Below are positions 26,694-40,055 of a stretch of DNA of 64,000 bases, piece after piece. The notes under the pieces were generated by a model. The model did no database searches. It had not been told where the DNA came from and saw nothing but the letters and a program-made list of their open reading frames with translations. The position numbers and the translations under genes are program-made. Every line of letters begins with the position of its first letter. Within the stretch, counting starts at the first letter, position 1. The stretch is from Trichoplax sp. H2 (taxonomy: Eukaryota; Placozoa; Uniplacotomia; Trichoplacea), in contig NOWV01000024.1 in the NCBI GenBank assembly GCA_003344405.1, positions 124,001 to 188,000 of the forward strand, written 5' to 3'.

Positions 26694-29600
26694 ATGATGG
26701 AAAATCAATCAGTAACTAATGACTCATTGAACCCTACTAGTTCTGAAATTATTTGGCTTTATCCCTATAGACCCGCCGAATTTGATAAAATTAATTTAAT
26801 CGTATCATCAGCTATCCTCATCTTCTTATGCATTACTGGAACCATTGCCAATATGGTCCTACTTGTTATTTTACCGAGGCAACGCTTTGCATATGCTTCA
26901 TCGTCCTCTATTACTTGTATTTTATTAACTAACTTAGCACTAGCCGATCTATTCAATTGCACTATAGCCGCTCCGTTAACGGTCATTATGTTAGTTGCAG
27001 ATTTTTATATTGAACCCCATCTGTGCTTAATATTCAAATCAGTATCCAAAGTGAGTACTGGAATGAATTGTTTTGTTTTAACATTACTCAGTATTGAGCG
27101 CTATTTATGTATAGTCAAGCCTCGTGAAAGTTTAGTTATCGCTAAAATTGGTAAGCGGCAGAAAATTTATACTATATTATTATCCTTGGTTTGGTTTATT
27201 ACTATTGGACTCGAATGTGGTATGCTAATGCAGTTGGCCCAACCCGTATGGACTTACGTCTGCTTTACTATCAAACTTGACGTAAGTCTATCTTATTTTA
27301 CGACTATTGGTCGTAAGTTAGCTATTCCTTTTCTTTACTGTAGAATATGGTTCTATTTCTAGATAGAAATTCAGTAATTTTTTTTGGCATAGAGTAAGGT
27401 TATACTTTTGGATAGTTGAACGAAATAATAATTGGATATTGCCACCTAGAGAGTAAATAGTATTCTAGTCATATTATTCCTCGCGACTACGCTAGTCTGT
27501 AAATTTAAATGCGATAACATGGTATACCATTAACAATATTTTATGTCTCTTGCTATAAATTACAGAGCACAACTTGTATAAGTATTAATTATTTTCATTA
27601 GAGTAAATTATTTCAATCGGTAGCTATTACTGGGACGAAAATTAGATATGCAAGTACCACACGGCATTAGTTTATTCGTCTAGCTTGAAAAGAATTCTAT
27701 CTAAAATTTCCTAACCTTTCCCTTCAATCTTGTAGTTGCAAGTTACAATCCATATAATTACAGCTTTAAATTTATAAACTCGTTTATTTTTTCACCATTC
27801 AAACTTAAGAAATGGGAAAATAATCAACTAAATATTGAAGAATTAAAGCGGCATCAATAGGTTACATTCATATTAAAGTGTTAACTTCATTATTCGCTTC
27901 GCCACTAATTTAATCAAACTAATTTTGAACTAGCATATAGTCTGTGTCATAAAAGTGACAGTAAACTTTTAATAAGACTTTAATTAATTATAGCCTGGAT
28001 TTGAAAATTATTTACGTTTAATTATAGTGTATGAGAACTCAAAATGTGCCATAATTAATAATTATTGTCGGAAAAATTTTAGCGGCCATAGGAATATCAA
28101 TATTATATTGATTAATATAATTGCTGGTTGCAACACGAAGTGATTTATTTCATTCTAATGGTCTAATAAATTATAAACGAAGATGACCAGATATATGATG
28201 GTTACGATTAGAAAATTAATTTGAGCATCGAATGGAGAAGAGAATAATTGTCTTGGATTGTTAAACTAATGATCTTATACACATAGGCTAATACGGACAG
28301 TATTTCATATTAAATCGTCTATTTAACTCAATACGAAGAGTGAAATAGAATTGAAATGAGTTAAAAACATGCCAAAGTAACAGCCTCTTTGATCATTTTA
28401 GTAGTATTATAATTTTTTAAAAGATCTCACGTTGAATAATAGCTATGGAAACAGTTCTCATCATTTTTAATGGAAATAAAATGCATTACTCCAGATTTTC
28501 AGTGGAACCGTTTAAAAACAAAAATAATTATGTATATTAATTTTGTCCAATCCTTGGTTTACTAACGACCTTAGCTACATTGAAATTAATTTTAATCCGA
28601 TAGTAATAATATTGATCCTAATATCTTAATTGAAGCCTCTATAGTCAATTAATTTACACATATAATTACGTTTCGACAAATTCTAGGCAAAGTAGTGTAT
28701 ATTTCAATACTAGAGATTGCAGTAGTTCTCATCTTTCAGAATGCTTATAAATGATTAATTTCTTCGTTTTTCTGCTTAATTGTAACCAGCCTATTTGCAG
28801 ATTATTTATAGATTTTTAATTTAAATAGATAAATAAATTGAAAGATTTAAGATATCTGATTATAATTCAACCTGACCCCTTCAAAAGTACGCGGTACGAG
28901 CTAATTAACTGAAGAAAAAAGAACTAGTTAACAACTATTAATTTACTAGAAGTAGCTTTCGTTTTCAGCCAATCTCCTTAAAGAGTAATATTTATAATAG
29001 CTAGCGTATATTTCAATGCTAGAAATTGTAATAGTTCTCATTATTCAAAATGTTTATAAAATTGTTAATTTCTTCGCTGTACTGCTTAATAATAGCTGGC
29101 CTAGTACCTAGTAGTTATCTTAATCAGAGTTTTAAATTAAGTTAGATATATATTAATTGAAAAATTTTATAGTTAAATATAATTTCTTTAAAAGTGCATC
29201 ATATGAGTTAATCTACAAAGGAAAAAAAGAATTTGTCGGTAGCAGCTATTAATTTATTAGAAATAGCTTTCATCTTCCGTTTACTTCTGTCAGGAGTACT
29301 ATTTATAATAGCCAGTGTTTGTTTTAGTACTAGAGATTACAGTAAATTGTCATCATCATCATCATTATAGAGGATTTATTTCTTCGCCTTACTACTTAAT
29401 GGTAATTTGCCTAGAAGTAACTTTAGTAATGCAGTTTTAATTTAAGATAGAAATATAAATCTAAAGATTTATTAATTAATTAATCATGACTTCTTCAAAA
29501 GTGCTACATATGAACAAATCTACCGAATACAAAAAAAATTTGTCTACAGCTATTAATTTACCAGATCTTCTGTCTACCCTTGAAAAGAGTAATATTTGTA

Positions 29601-31417
29601 ATTTTCCTATAACAATCTTCATTGGAACTTTATTTTTTGTGACAATATCCTAATATTAACTTTCAACTGGATTATCTATAAATTCTGATTTTCGAAAGCA
29701 AAGTCAATAATCCTTAGCTAACCATGCAAATAAGGAAATAATTTAATTTCCATTCGACATTATAATAGCGATCACAGCAGAACTGTGAATGCCGATCCGA
29801 TATTTAGCTTTTTGATAGAATTATTACTAAGGATTTAGCGAGGTATTAATCCCGATTGGAAGAATTTCCAATAGAACTAATGAATAGTTTATAGTAATAT
29901 ATAATGATATCCTCATTCCAGAAATAGAAATCGTATGATTATTTCAAGGTGTACGCGTATGTTGCGGCAAGTTGATTGCCTATAAATATTTTGATTTATA
30001 CGCGGCTTTAATCTTAATAATTCATAGATTTGGCAAGGCAAAATATTCATCATTGAATACTAAGTTTCCTATCTGTTTTCTTTCGTAATGCCATTGAAAT
30101 ATATCTAGCCTAAAGTTGATCTCGGCCTTTCTTCTCCACTATTTGGGATTGGCGCAGGATGGTTAACTTTCCTAACATTCCTCGCTATCGTAACAGCAAT
30201 CGTAACCTCTATTGGTGCTCGATGTCGCCTTTCTAGAATGATTAAATACGATCAAAATTCACCCAATCATCGAAGAATTATGCATGCCAATAAAAAAATT
30301 AACAAGGTAATCTTATACTTGATTTCAAGATTAAAATTGGAGTAGATTTTTCCCTAGGTTACAGGGGTTTATGTTTTAGATCTTTTCTATGTTTGAGAAA
30401 CCCCTTTCTTAGATAAAATAAGCGAAATATTTCCAATATCAGTCACTCAATATTTTATTAGTTCAACTACAATACTCAAAAGTGGCGTAAGTTTCTACTA
30501 TTCTAAATTACTAACAACAATTACTTTAGATCCAGCTAACTGTAACACATTTTACGATAATGCCAAACTGGTGCAAGAGTTGAAATCTGATTGCCTTAAT
30601 TACTTAAGTTAATCATCCATGAAAATAGTAGATTTTTATTTAATTGATGCCAGTATTTAAGAGTTTGAACCATTTCTAGATGTTAGTATTTATAGAGCCA
30701 CTCAATAGCTTTGCCTGAAATACTCTTTATCATCCCTATCACATGTTTTGGATGCAATTAACAATAAAGAAATTAAATTAAGTTACTAGCAACAATTTAG
30801 AACCGGCTAACTGAAAGATATTCTATGGTAAAGCTAAGCTGATGCAAGAATTGAGTCCTGATATTTTTAATTGCGTATTCGAATGATCCATGAAATGATA
30901 GTTGATCTCTAAACTGATGCCAATATTAATAGTCGAGACCATTTCTAGATACTTTTATTTACAAGGCTAATCGACAGTTTTACTTGAACTACTCTATATC
31001 ATCCCAAATTAAATTGGTTGGATATTATTAATATGACAGGAGTTAAATTGATTATTCCATAGCGGAGGCATTTGCATCCTATTTGCTTCCTTCAGTTCTA
31101 TTTCAAAGTAAATAAATCGTTTAATCTGTCTATAGCTAAACATATTAAATTTGCAATATACTTATTGCTAAAAGTGACTAATCTTCAGAATGAATTATTT
31201 TTCTTAGGCTTTTGGCTTCATCGTTGCATTTTATTTGCTAACGTATTTGCCTTTATATGCGACTCAAATTTTGGGATCCATATTGCGCCAACCATTACTA
31301 GATGCCATGCTAATTTCATTGACTATTAATACATTCAATGCCGCTGCCGATCCCTTGATCTATATTTCCTTTAATGGCTCCTTTAGGCAGAAAATATATA
31401 AATTCTTATCATTGTAA
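26694..31417 (+). CDS. Rhodopsin-class (class A) G-protein-coupled receptor
   Basis: Complete seven-helix receptor in three exons: 26694-27281, 30109-30306, 31208-31417. All junctions are phase 0 with GT-AG, giving 331 residues. Exon 1 holds an N-terminus with an NQS glycosylation site, TM1 (GTIANMVLLVIL, the family GN), TM2 (NLALADL), TM3 ending SIERYLCIV (ERY in place of DRY) and TM4. The TM3 Cys (PHLCLIF) and an extracellular-loop-2 Cys (WTYVCFT) can form the usual disulfide. Exon 2 encodes TM5 and the start of loop 3 (CRLSRMIKYD). Exon 3 encodes TM6 (YLLTYLPLY, keeping the Pro but with no Trp of CWxP) and TM7 (NAAADPLIY, a variant of NPxxY), then a very short tail. The ligand cannot be inferred; it resembles peptide/amine-type class A receptors only in general. 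The start may be either of two adjacent Met codons. Confidence 0.9.
28680..29600. repeat. Three-fold degenerate repeat (about 310 bp) in GPCR intron 1
   Basis: Units beginning near 28690, 29000 and 29310 share a stretch like GTATATTTCAATACTAGAGA, then AGTTCTCAT, TTTCTTCG with CTGCTTAAT, AATTTACTAGAAGTAGCTTTC-like and TCAAAAGTGC segments. They are strongly diverged. They lie within the 2.8-kb intron 27282-30108. Confidence 0.65.
30420..31020. repeat. Two-fold degenerate repeat (about 300 bp) in GPCR intron 2
   Basis: Two diverged copies share AACTGAAAGATATTCTA/AACTGTAACACATTTTA, a GGTGCAAGA(G/A)TTGA-like stretch, ATCCATGAAA, TTGATGCCA/CTGATGCCA, GACCATTTCTAGAT, and a CTCTATATCATCCC-like stretch. 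The intron is 30307-31207. Confidence 0.65.
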
Positions 31418-34400
31418 AGGCGATTACTAGGCTTTACTTTGATGATTTCTTAGGTCATGATATTTGCCTTACGTTACGAACAAGATATTAGCAGCACTAC
31501 CGACAGAGTATGGTATAGTTATTATCTGAGCATTCTTTAACTAATCATAACGTTAGGTTGGTAAATGAATTTGTCTGTTGAAATCTCATTGGATACTACA
31601 GTTATATCTGTTGAAGAAAATGTCATCTCTACACACAGGTAAAGTTGGACAATTCTATTCAACTTCGAAAGCAATAAACCCTAAACATTTCTTCCATAAT
31701 ATTCTTCATTCTACTATCATGTTACGATAGATTAAATAATGACTTCTAAATGGAATCATTTTCATCGTAAAAAATAATATCCAAATTTAAAGTTGACAAG
31801 TTATATGAATTCTCCGGTTGACTAATAGTGAATACAGACATCGATACAATATTGGAATTTTATGGATCCTCTGCAAATATTTCTTGCCATAATTTTAGTT
31901 GAAAGTAGAACTTTCATTCGTTTCTTTATGATCACATCATTACTTATTATCTACTACGATCATCATAAGTCAAAGTAATATCCGAATTAAATATTGATAT
32001 ATTATATTTGTGATACATCTTTCAGCACATTAAGTGCCGGCATTTCTGTCTTGTAGAGCTGCAATCTTCAAATTTCATCTATAGCTTTAAGCTAATTAGT
32101 GAAAGATGCTGTTACGAAATAATCAAATGCAAGAAAAAGTTTTACTCCATTATTATACCTTGAACTATCGCCTTATACGATGTTCATAAACTAGTATGGC
32201 ATTCATATTCTGTTAACAATTATTGAAAATATGCGACGTCTTCAAAAAATTCAAAGCCTAATATTAAATATTTACTTAACGTTCTATTTTAGGTTACACA
32301 CTGCTTTTTTTTAACAGGACTTCACAAAAATTGTGCAGACATAAAATGGCTCGCAAATTTTTATATTGTCTACATAATGATCTTATATTGCTGAAATAAG
32401 TTTGAGTTGTTAACATTCTTTGAAATTATGGTGATATTATCCTTTGCTAGTACAGCATATTCTGCGTATCAATTTGCTTTAGAATTGATGATATGCGTAT
32501 ATGTAGTCCATTTGAATTGAGCCTTGGCATTGTAGATCTGTAAATTTAGCTGTATAACGATTTTGAAAATAAATACTTGGCTCCAATTCTACTCTAAATA
32601 CAGGCACGGATAGTTGAACAGCAAATAGATGGGTGTACTGGATACAAGTTGTCTCACAAAATAGTGGAGTCTTTTGAATTAGTTGATTGCTAACTTCTAA
32701 AATGCCACGCTTATTAAAGTACCTTTTTACAGTAAATAGATTAGTTATAGTTAGCATCGAAAGTGCCTATGAGATCAGGAAGCTATTTTGTATCCAAATG
32801 CCTAATTAATACGATGATATTGAGGGACATCGATATCCGATGACTAATACAAGACAAGTAGATTATCGCGGATGACAAGATACCCATTGATAGAATCATC
32901 AAAACACCTTAACTACTGGTATCTAATGTAAGTTAGTTAAAAGCAGATATTGCGGCACAGAATATTTAAAGTATTAACTATCTCCTAATCTCAATTAAGT
33001 TATGCCAATAAACAAGGCTAACTTCTTTACCCTGCGATAGTACCTTGATGTGTGCCAATCTGAACGCAATATTTTCATTGGCTATTTTTCATCACCCTAA
33101 CATCCGTTGTCAGGATTACTTTGACATTAGCCTAGAATCTTGGTCTACCGATATATTTATAATTACATAAGAAAATGCTGATAGATCGATTAACTGAATA
33201 AAATATGTTAAACACTCCGTATTTAATAACGATGCAATAATAGCTTTAAATTTACGATTTAGGCTAATTGTAGTAATTCAATTAAACTAATATTGGTAAA
33301 CTACTGGAATGCCAATCTCGCATCATTAACCAGGAAAGCTCTTTAGTATCTTGTTCTAGAATTACACATTTGATGATTCATTCGGTAAGTCCATGACAGC
33401 CGATGAATCCAGGATAGATTTTAAAGTATAGATATACTATATGAAATATCCTAACTTAAATTTTAATTCAATATTGAATAATATCGTCGTTGGATAACTG
33501 CAACATTGCGCCACCATATTAGCGTAAGGATTCTAAAAAACTAATCATATTGGGCTTCTAAAAGTATCTGTGTAGTGCCGTGAGTTTAGCACTTGAGTTA
33601 AATTCTTAATTAAGTATGGAATTACTAATATGCATCACCATACGCTATAATACTTGCGTAGTTTAATGCGATTAGTTGCTCATGCCCCGGCAAAATATGA
33701 TATTTCAATGCCCGTACTTAGCGCATGGAAGCGTGATAATGTTACTACTATTGCTAAATAGGTCATACGCTAGGATTCATAAGCGTGTGCAACGAGTAGA
33801 TCGGGAGTTGTTCTTGTTCATAGTTTGCTGTAAATACAGTTACGGTTGGTATTTATTGTAATAAAGCTTAATTCGGGTTTTAAATACAGTTAGACTAATT
33901 TACTGTTGACCCTTAAGAATTGACTTTACTACAATCTGGTATTAATCATACTTCTCAATCTTATTTGAACATGATATACGCTTTTTTTAATTCTAAGGCC
34001 TTCAAATCGAGGTTTCAATCTAAGCTGGATATTCCATCTTGCATATTTTAATATCAATGTAATTACAATATGAAACATTCTTCAAGCTTAACCTTTGTTG
34101 CCAGGATTCTATAGAGGCCCTATATCATTAAATTTGAATCTTATTCTACCAACATGCTTATAATAATATAAGATGGTAATGGATTGATTAATTAATACAA
34201 ATTAATTCAAGTACTCCTCATCTAATAACGATACGATAATTGTCTCAATCTTACGTTTAAAGAGATTGTGAAAATCAATTGAATCGATATCGATAAACTA
34301 TCGAAATTTTAATTTGACATTGTACTCAAAACGTTTTAATCGCCATAGATTTATTAATACAACACAGATTGGACCAAGGGCTCTACAGCTAGACAATACG

Positions 34401-35423
34401 ATCATAGTTTCAATCTCATATTTAATTTGAAGAGTTTGCCAAAATTCAATTAAATCGATAACAGTAAAGCTAACGAAAGTTTTAATTTTACCTTGTATTC
34501 AAACGTTTTAATCGTTATCCAATGCTTAACTATTTTCTAAATTGATGAAATTTAACCTTCTAAAGATTAATGTTCACAGAGGTTCATGAGCCTTGTTAGT
34601 TAAGCAATACGTAACGACATAAAAATTACAGTTAGATCAATTCACATCAACCTAGTCTACTTTATAATTACGATATTATAAAAGGCCATTTTTTTCAAGT
34701 AGTTAATAAAGCTTATGCAGCTTCTTAATAGCTTGAAAACACTATTATCTATATAAATATTAGTAATAGATGAAGATGCTAAGCTTTTATAATCTTTTGT
34801 TCTAGCTTCAAATCGCTGTGTTACAAGATCCTTATTGTTCACCTTTCGTATATTTATTCGACTACCAGGAGGTCTATACAGAACACTAAATAGGATGGAA
34901 ACTATGGAAACCGGTGGTCTTGCCATTTTCGTCATGTTCTTGATGACGACGAAATACTATTGTGGTAGAATGATGGAATTGTTTAATTTCATTCCCTTGT
35001 GTTTTAATTCAATTTAATGAATAATGTGGACTTGATGTTTATTGGAACAATATTAAATCCAAATCGAACCCGTCATATATGATAGAAATACATGATAAAA
35101 AGAGATTGGCGATTAACTCACTGCTAGAAGGCTGCACTAACGGTAGTTGAAGTAATTAATATAATTAGATAACCTTCTTTTCAGTGCTTATTTTAAGTGA
35201 CCGTTAAGGGAAAGCGGGAGGTTGCTATTCGATTAAATCTGGACAAGACAGAAATATTGGCAACCTTTTTGATAGAGTGGCAGCCATAAGAGGTTATCTG
35301 ACATAAATCTGATTAAAGCGTGAATTATAACCAAAGATAGACATAATAATAAGTTTAAGCCAACGATCAAGTCTTGACATTTAATAAGTTAAATAACGCG
35401 GAAGAAAAGGAAAATCAGCTAAT
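31418..35423. other. Intergenic region, degenerate repeats, no gene recognised
   Basis: About 4 kb between the GPCR and the TPR gene. Segments near 33100-33310, 34090-34330 and 34330-34510 look like diverged copies of one another (TAACGATACGATAAT-like, then CAATC and TTAAATTT-like, then AATTGAATCGATA). Short reading frames near 34650-35017 on both strands gave no recognisable domain. Confidence 0.45.
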
Positions 35424-37451
35424 ATGAGTCATTTGTCGACAAATAATGTTGATATTCAATTTTTGAAACAAGCTTATACTGAGGCTTTCAATAATGGAGA
35501 TTACCAGTTGGCTCTTGACATAACCAAGATGATGATGGAAGCGATAGATAATCCCTATATAAGTACATTAGTCCGAGATCAATATTTATGTGATACTTAC
35601 TTGGATATATCGGCTGCTTACCGAGAAAAGTACCAGTTGACTCCAGCAATAGAGTATGCTGATCAATGTGAGAAATTAGCTAAAAAACTAAAAGATCAGC
35701 TTCGAATTGCTTGCTCTTTACATAATCGTGGTGAAATTAAAACAAAAAAAGAATCATTTGAAGAAGCCTTAGTGGATTATAAATTATCCTTGGAATTGAA
35801 ATTAAAATTGCTCGGAGATAATAATTTAATTTTAACAGATACCTATGATAGTATAGGTTACATATACAATTGTCAATGGAACCACGAGGAAGCGCTAGCA
35901 ATGTACCAGAAATCGCTTAATCTACGCCAAAATAAGCTAGGAAAAAATAATTTATTCGTGGCTATTTCTTACGGTAATATTGGAACAATTTACTTTAAAC
36001 AGACCAGATATAAAGAGGCTCTATCGATGTTTACCCAATCGATCAATATTAAACTTGACTTCCTAGGAGGTGACCATTTGCAAGTAGCTACTTCATATCA
36101 TCATATTGGATTAGTATACTTTTATCAATCTCTATATGATGACGCCTTACTGATGTGTCAGAAATCGCTCCATATTCGTCTACATACTTTAGCAGAAAAA
36201 AATCATCTTGTCGCTCAGTTGTACAATACGATTGGAATGATTTATAATCGCCAGTGTAAATTGGACGATGCTCTATCCATGCATCAGAAATCTTTAGACA
36301 TTTATAGCGATATCTTAGGAGATCAATCATACGAATTGGCCGCTACTTTTAATAATGTTGGGACTATATATGACCTACAAACTAAATATACTGATGCTCT
36401 CGAGATGTACTATGAATCTCTGGAAATGAACACCCAATTACTAGGCCGTTGTAATTTAACTGTAACGACTGCCTATACTAATAAGGGAATAATCTATGCT
36501 AAGCAATCGAAGTATGCAGATGCTGTTACGATGTTTCAAAAGTCTTTGGCTATTCAACAGAACCTGCTTGGAGAAAAGAATCTATTCGTTGCTGAGTCAT
36601 TTAGCAACATTGCATTAGTTTATTATAATCAATCCAAGTATAAAGACGCTTTATCCAATTATCAAAAATCGTTAAATATTCAAAAAAGCATTTTAGAAGA
36701 AGATAGCCTGGATATCGCTAGATCATATAACAATATTGGACTAATTCATTTCCATCAACATAAGCATGAGGATGCACTCGAAATGTATCAGAAATCTTTG
36801 GATATTAAAATAAACTTATTGGGTGAAAATAACACTGAAGTTGCAACCTTATGGAATAATTTTGGACTAGTATACAGACATCAATTTAAATATGAACAAG
36901 CGTTAGTGATGTATCACAAATCTTTAAAAATTCAACGGCAACTATTAGGAGATGACAATTTATACATAGCTCGATTATTCAATAACATCGGATTAATTTA
37001 TTATGATCAATATAAGTATGATGATGCTCTATCAATGTATCAAAAATCTCTAGCAATTAACCTTAACATGTTGGGCGATAACAATTTAGAAGTTGCTCGA
37101 TCATATAACAACATTGGAAGTGTTTATCGGCGCCAATCCAAATTCGTAGAGGCTCTATCTATGTATCTTAAATCTTTAAAAATGAAAATAGATATTGCTG
37201 GTGTAAATCATGTATCAATACCACGCTTGTGTGACAATATTGCAATTATATATCGTGGGCAGAAGAAATATACGCTTGCTGGAAAGATTAATAAACTAGC
37301 TGCCAAGATTCGCAACAGACTTCGTCAAGGCGATGCAGTAAACCTAACGATTTCTAACAATTTCATGAAAGTGTTTTCTGAATTAAACCAATCAATCTTA
37401 CTATCAAGTAGGTTCAGATTGAAAATCCTGGATTTTATTTTTTATTATTGA
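35424..37451 (+). CDS. Kinesin-light-chain-type TPR repeat protein
   Basis: Intact single-exon frame of 675 residues. After an N-terminal helical region (residues 1 to about 90), it holds 12 complete 42-residue tetratricopeptide units and a partial thirteenth (to about 635). The unit is of the kinesin-light-chain/NPHP3 type, for example YNNIGLIYYDQYKYDDALSM followed by YQKSLAI and LGDNN. TPR solenoids are protein-binding scaffolds; no enzyme domain follows. Its N-terminus aligns with the decayed TPR-Roc-COR gene at 54832 (D-YL-IS, CD/CE-LA, EEALVDYK-SL-LKLKL), so this may be a paralogue that lost its C-terminal domains. The end (residues 660-675, hydrophobic FIFYY) is suspicious. A GT-AG intron 37408-37504 would replace it with an exon at 37505-37564 reading SDSNASIASIFTNESKKDQV, in frame and ending at a GTGAGT donor. 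Confidence 0.88.
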   Translation: MSHLSTNNVDIQFLKQAYTEAFNNGDYQLALDITKMMMEAIDNPYISTLVRDQYLCDTYLDISAAYREKYQLTPAIEYADQCEKLAKKLKDQLRIACSLHNRGEIKTKKESFEEALVDYKLSLELKLKLLGDNNLILTDTYDSIGYIYNCQWNHEEALAMYQKSLNLRQNKLGKNNLFVAISYGNIGTIYFKQTRYKEALSMFTQSINIKLDFLGGDHLQVATSYHHIGLVYFYQSLYDDALLMCQKSLHIRLHTLAEKNHLVAQLYNTIGMIYNRQCKLDDALSMHQKSLDIYSDILGDQSYELAATFNNVGTIYDLQTKYTDALEMYYESLEMNTQLLGRCNLTVTTAYTNKGIIYAKQSKYADAVTMFQKSLAIQQNLLGEKNLFVAESFSNIALVYYNQSKYKDALSNYQKSLNIQKSILEEDSLDIARSYNNIGLIHFHQHKHEDALEMYQKSLDIKINLLGENNTEVATLWNNFGLVYRHQFKYEQALVMYHKSLKIQRQLLGDDNLYIARLFNNIGLIYYDQYKYDDALSMYQKSLAINLNMLGDNNLEVARSYNNIGSVYRRQSKFVEALSMYLKSLKMKIDIAGVNHVSIPRLCDNIAIIYRGQKKYTLAGKINKLAAKIRNRLRQGDAVNLTISNNFMKVFSELNQSILLSSRFRLKILDFIFYY

Positions 37452-37504
37452 AGATGTTACACTGTTATAACTTTATTAATTTGTTCTGTTTTCAATGATT
37501 AAAG

Positions 37505-37564
37505 GTGATTCGAACGCATCTATTGCTAGCATTTTTACAAATGAATCAAAAAAAGACCAAGTTG
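37505..37564 (+). other. Possible alternative 3' exon of the TPR gene
   Basis: A candidate exon bounded by GATTAAAG on the left and GTGAGT on the right. It joins in frame to the TPR protein if a donor GTAGGT at 37408 is used. I found no convincing following exon, so it may be fortuitous. Confidence 0.25.
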
Positions 37565-40055
37565 GTGAGTCTTGACATGTCTAATTGTTACCTTGCTGTG
37601 TGTAATCCTACCAATTATAATTATTTATTTTTTAGATATAAGCTATATCAATTTAGAAAACTATGTCTTTATTTTACCAACGAATAATTATTTAGATGAA
37701 TTACTGCTGCTGCTACCTTAACTTTCATACCGAGCTAAAAACAAACCTGATTCGCTATTTATAAATGTTAAATGTTATTCCTATACCAGTAATAAAATTA
37801 ACACATAGTACGAGTATTTCACGTTGAGATTCTTATGTGTCTATAAAATCAGAAAAAGTATTACTTTTGAGATTCCACTTCCAATAGTTATACTGCATAT
37901 GGAATTAAAATTTTTATAAATCAGATTACATATGGTTAATTTCATTTTCTCGAAAGCGGTTTTTACAGTATTCTAATGCAGGTAAAGAATAATTATTAAT
38001 ATTCCATTAATATTGTGCATATAGTTGCGACGGAGAAAATTAGTGGAAAATAGTTAGGCAGTCACAGTTTCATGGTTTATGCATATATGCAGCAGGTTTA
38101 TCCGAGTATGTAACGTACAATTACACAATTTATGCTATTTCAAACTTCATCACTAGTCTATTTAAGAAATTTATGTTGTTGCGCGCTGAATTTATATATG
38201 TTTATAACCTACTGTACTCTTATAATATTGGCGTAGAGTTTATTATTGCCAGTATCATATTCTTACCAACCTGTATATGTATAGCAGTAAGTTTTATATC
38301 TAGGAGAAAGTAGTATGTGCTTACATCATGAATCGTACTAATCGAGCAGGGGTACCATTATAATTTGTATGGATAACGAATTATGGATAATTATTTTGTA
38401 TCATTTTGGATATATACCCGTATTTTACTTTCTTGAAAAAATTAACATTACTGTTATACATCAATTTAGTAAATACTTATGCCAATAATTGCATGCCATT
38501 ATAGTTATCTATGTGAAGAGACACTAAAGAAAATTTATTTAATCAATTTTAATATTTTGATTCCTGTATTACTTTCTCATTAAATTACATAAATATAAAC
38601 CTATGAAGAAAAAGATTCTGGAGACGCATTGAAATCAATGTCAGTGCATTTTACAAGAACCGTCAGAAGTAAGTTTATGATTAGTAAACGATGTCTTATG
38701 GTAATTTAAGTTCTTATCTATGCACATTACAACGATCTATTACACTAATAGATTTTAATGTTATATCGGTTATGTATCTCAGCCATATATTGTAATAATG
38801 GGATATATTTGGTGGCTTATTTCATTTCCCGAATAGTTAATGTAGAGATTCTATAGAATTTGGATTTATTTCGCGTTACAAAATAGTTAGCGTTGAGAGA
38901 ACTATTTTAACACTTCATATTTTCATTCTTTGTACCCGAAGTTCTTTTAACTACTTGATTTGCCGTATGTATGAGCCACGCAATGAATTAAAATTTAATA
39001 ATTCGCAAAATTGACTAACTAGCGATAATCAGGATAATCTCGGTATTACTCTCATATTGCATAAAGAGTCAAATACTTTACCATCTTAAGTGTCATGTTA
39101 TTAAACGATTTAATTTGTAAAATTTTACCAATTGCAGCTAGTCATTAATGGAACGTACATTTATACACTTCAGTATGTAAAATTAAAGAGCGCTAAAGAA
39201 CGTGTTCATTTTAAATAAGAACATGTTAATTTTACAAATAAATTGTCAAGCGATGATATTAATAATTGCCTTAAAGATGTCATCGAGTGACTATGAGGTG
39301 CTTTAAAATGCCAAAGGTGGAGGTTTTAATTTCTTAGCAAAATAGTACCAGTACACATAGCTATCGAAAAATTTATGCTAAACGATTAAAATTTGGTTAG
39401 ATAGAATAGAATTACGCGTATATGCGTTAGTCTTAACTAAATATACCTATGTTATAACTTCTTTGTAGGTATTCGTAGGAGCAGAATAACGGAGGCAGAT
39501 CCAGTTCGAAAAAAAACTATTTAAAATATCAGTACCAGAATAACGTTTTCGAATTTCATACCGCTAACTATTGTCACCAATTAATGTCTTTAATATGCGT
39601 GTGGCTTGTAACGCTTCTACAGAGCATAAATTTTAATTTAATGCATGTAACGTTAATGTCTGATCAGAAGGAATAATCTGGCTGAGATGCAATAAAGATT
39701 ATTATATAACGTATCTTTTATTACTATACTGATGAAATAATATTTGCTAGATGTCTATGAGCGTTAAAAGTGCTACTCTATGGATGATAATGTCGTTCCT
39801 TTACTCAAAGTTGCTGGATCAATAATTTATTATTCCTTTAACGTGTCTAAAGATGCTAGTGTTTTAATGATACCTTCCAATATTATTCCATCGCTGCTTG
39901 CAAAATTGTTGTAATAAACGAACTTGTTGCTTGATTTTAACTGTAGTATTTATTCGCTTCTATTTCTGCGTAGTAACATCTACTTGATCTATCACAGTAC
40001 AACAAATAAAATTCTAGCATATTATGATAACGTCAAGCTTGGGCAATAGATTAAC
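37565..40055. other. Intergenic region, no gene recognised
   Basis: About 2.5 kb of AT-rich sequence between the TPR gene and the first acetyltransferase. No domain-bearing frame or ordered repeat was seen. Confidence 0.45.

Noticed and set aside
28857-29641. Possible LTR with TG...CA ends and ATATC on both sides in GPCR intron 1
   Set aside because: The ends do not form an inverted repeat, the TATA/AATAAA order is not evident, and internal threefold repeats are unlike the other LTRs, so the match is probably chance.
34657-35017. Overlapping frames on both strands before the TPR gene
   Set aside because: No domain or motif recognised, and opposite-strand overlap is typical of chance frames in low-complexity sequence.
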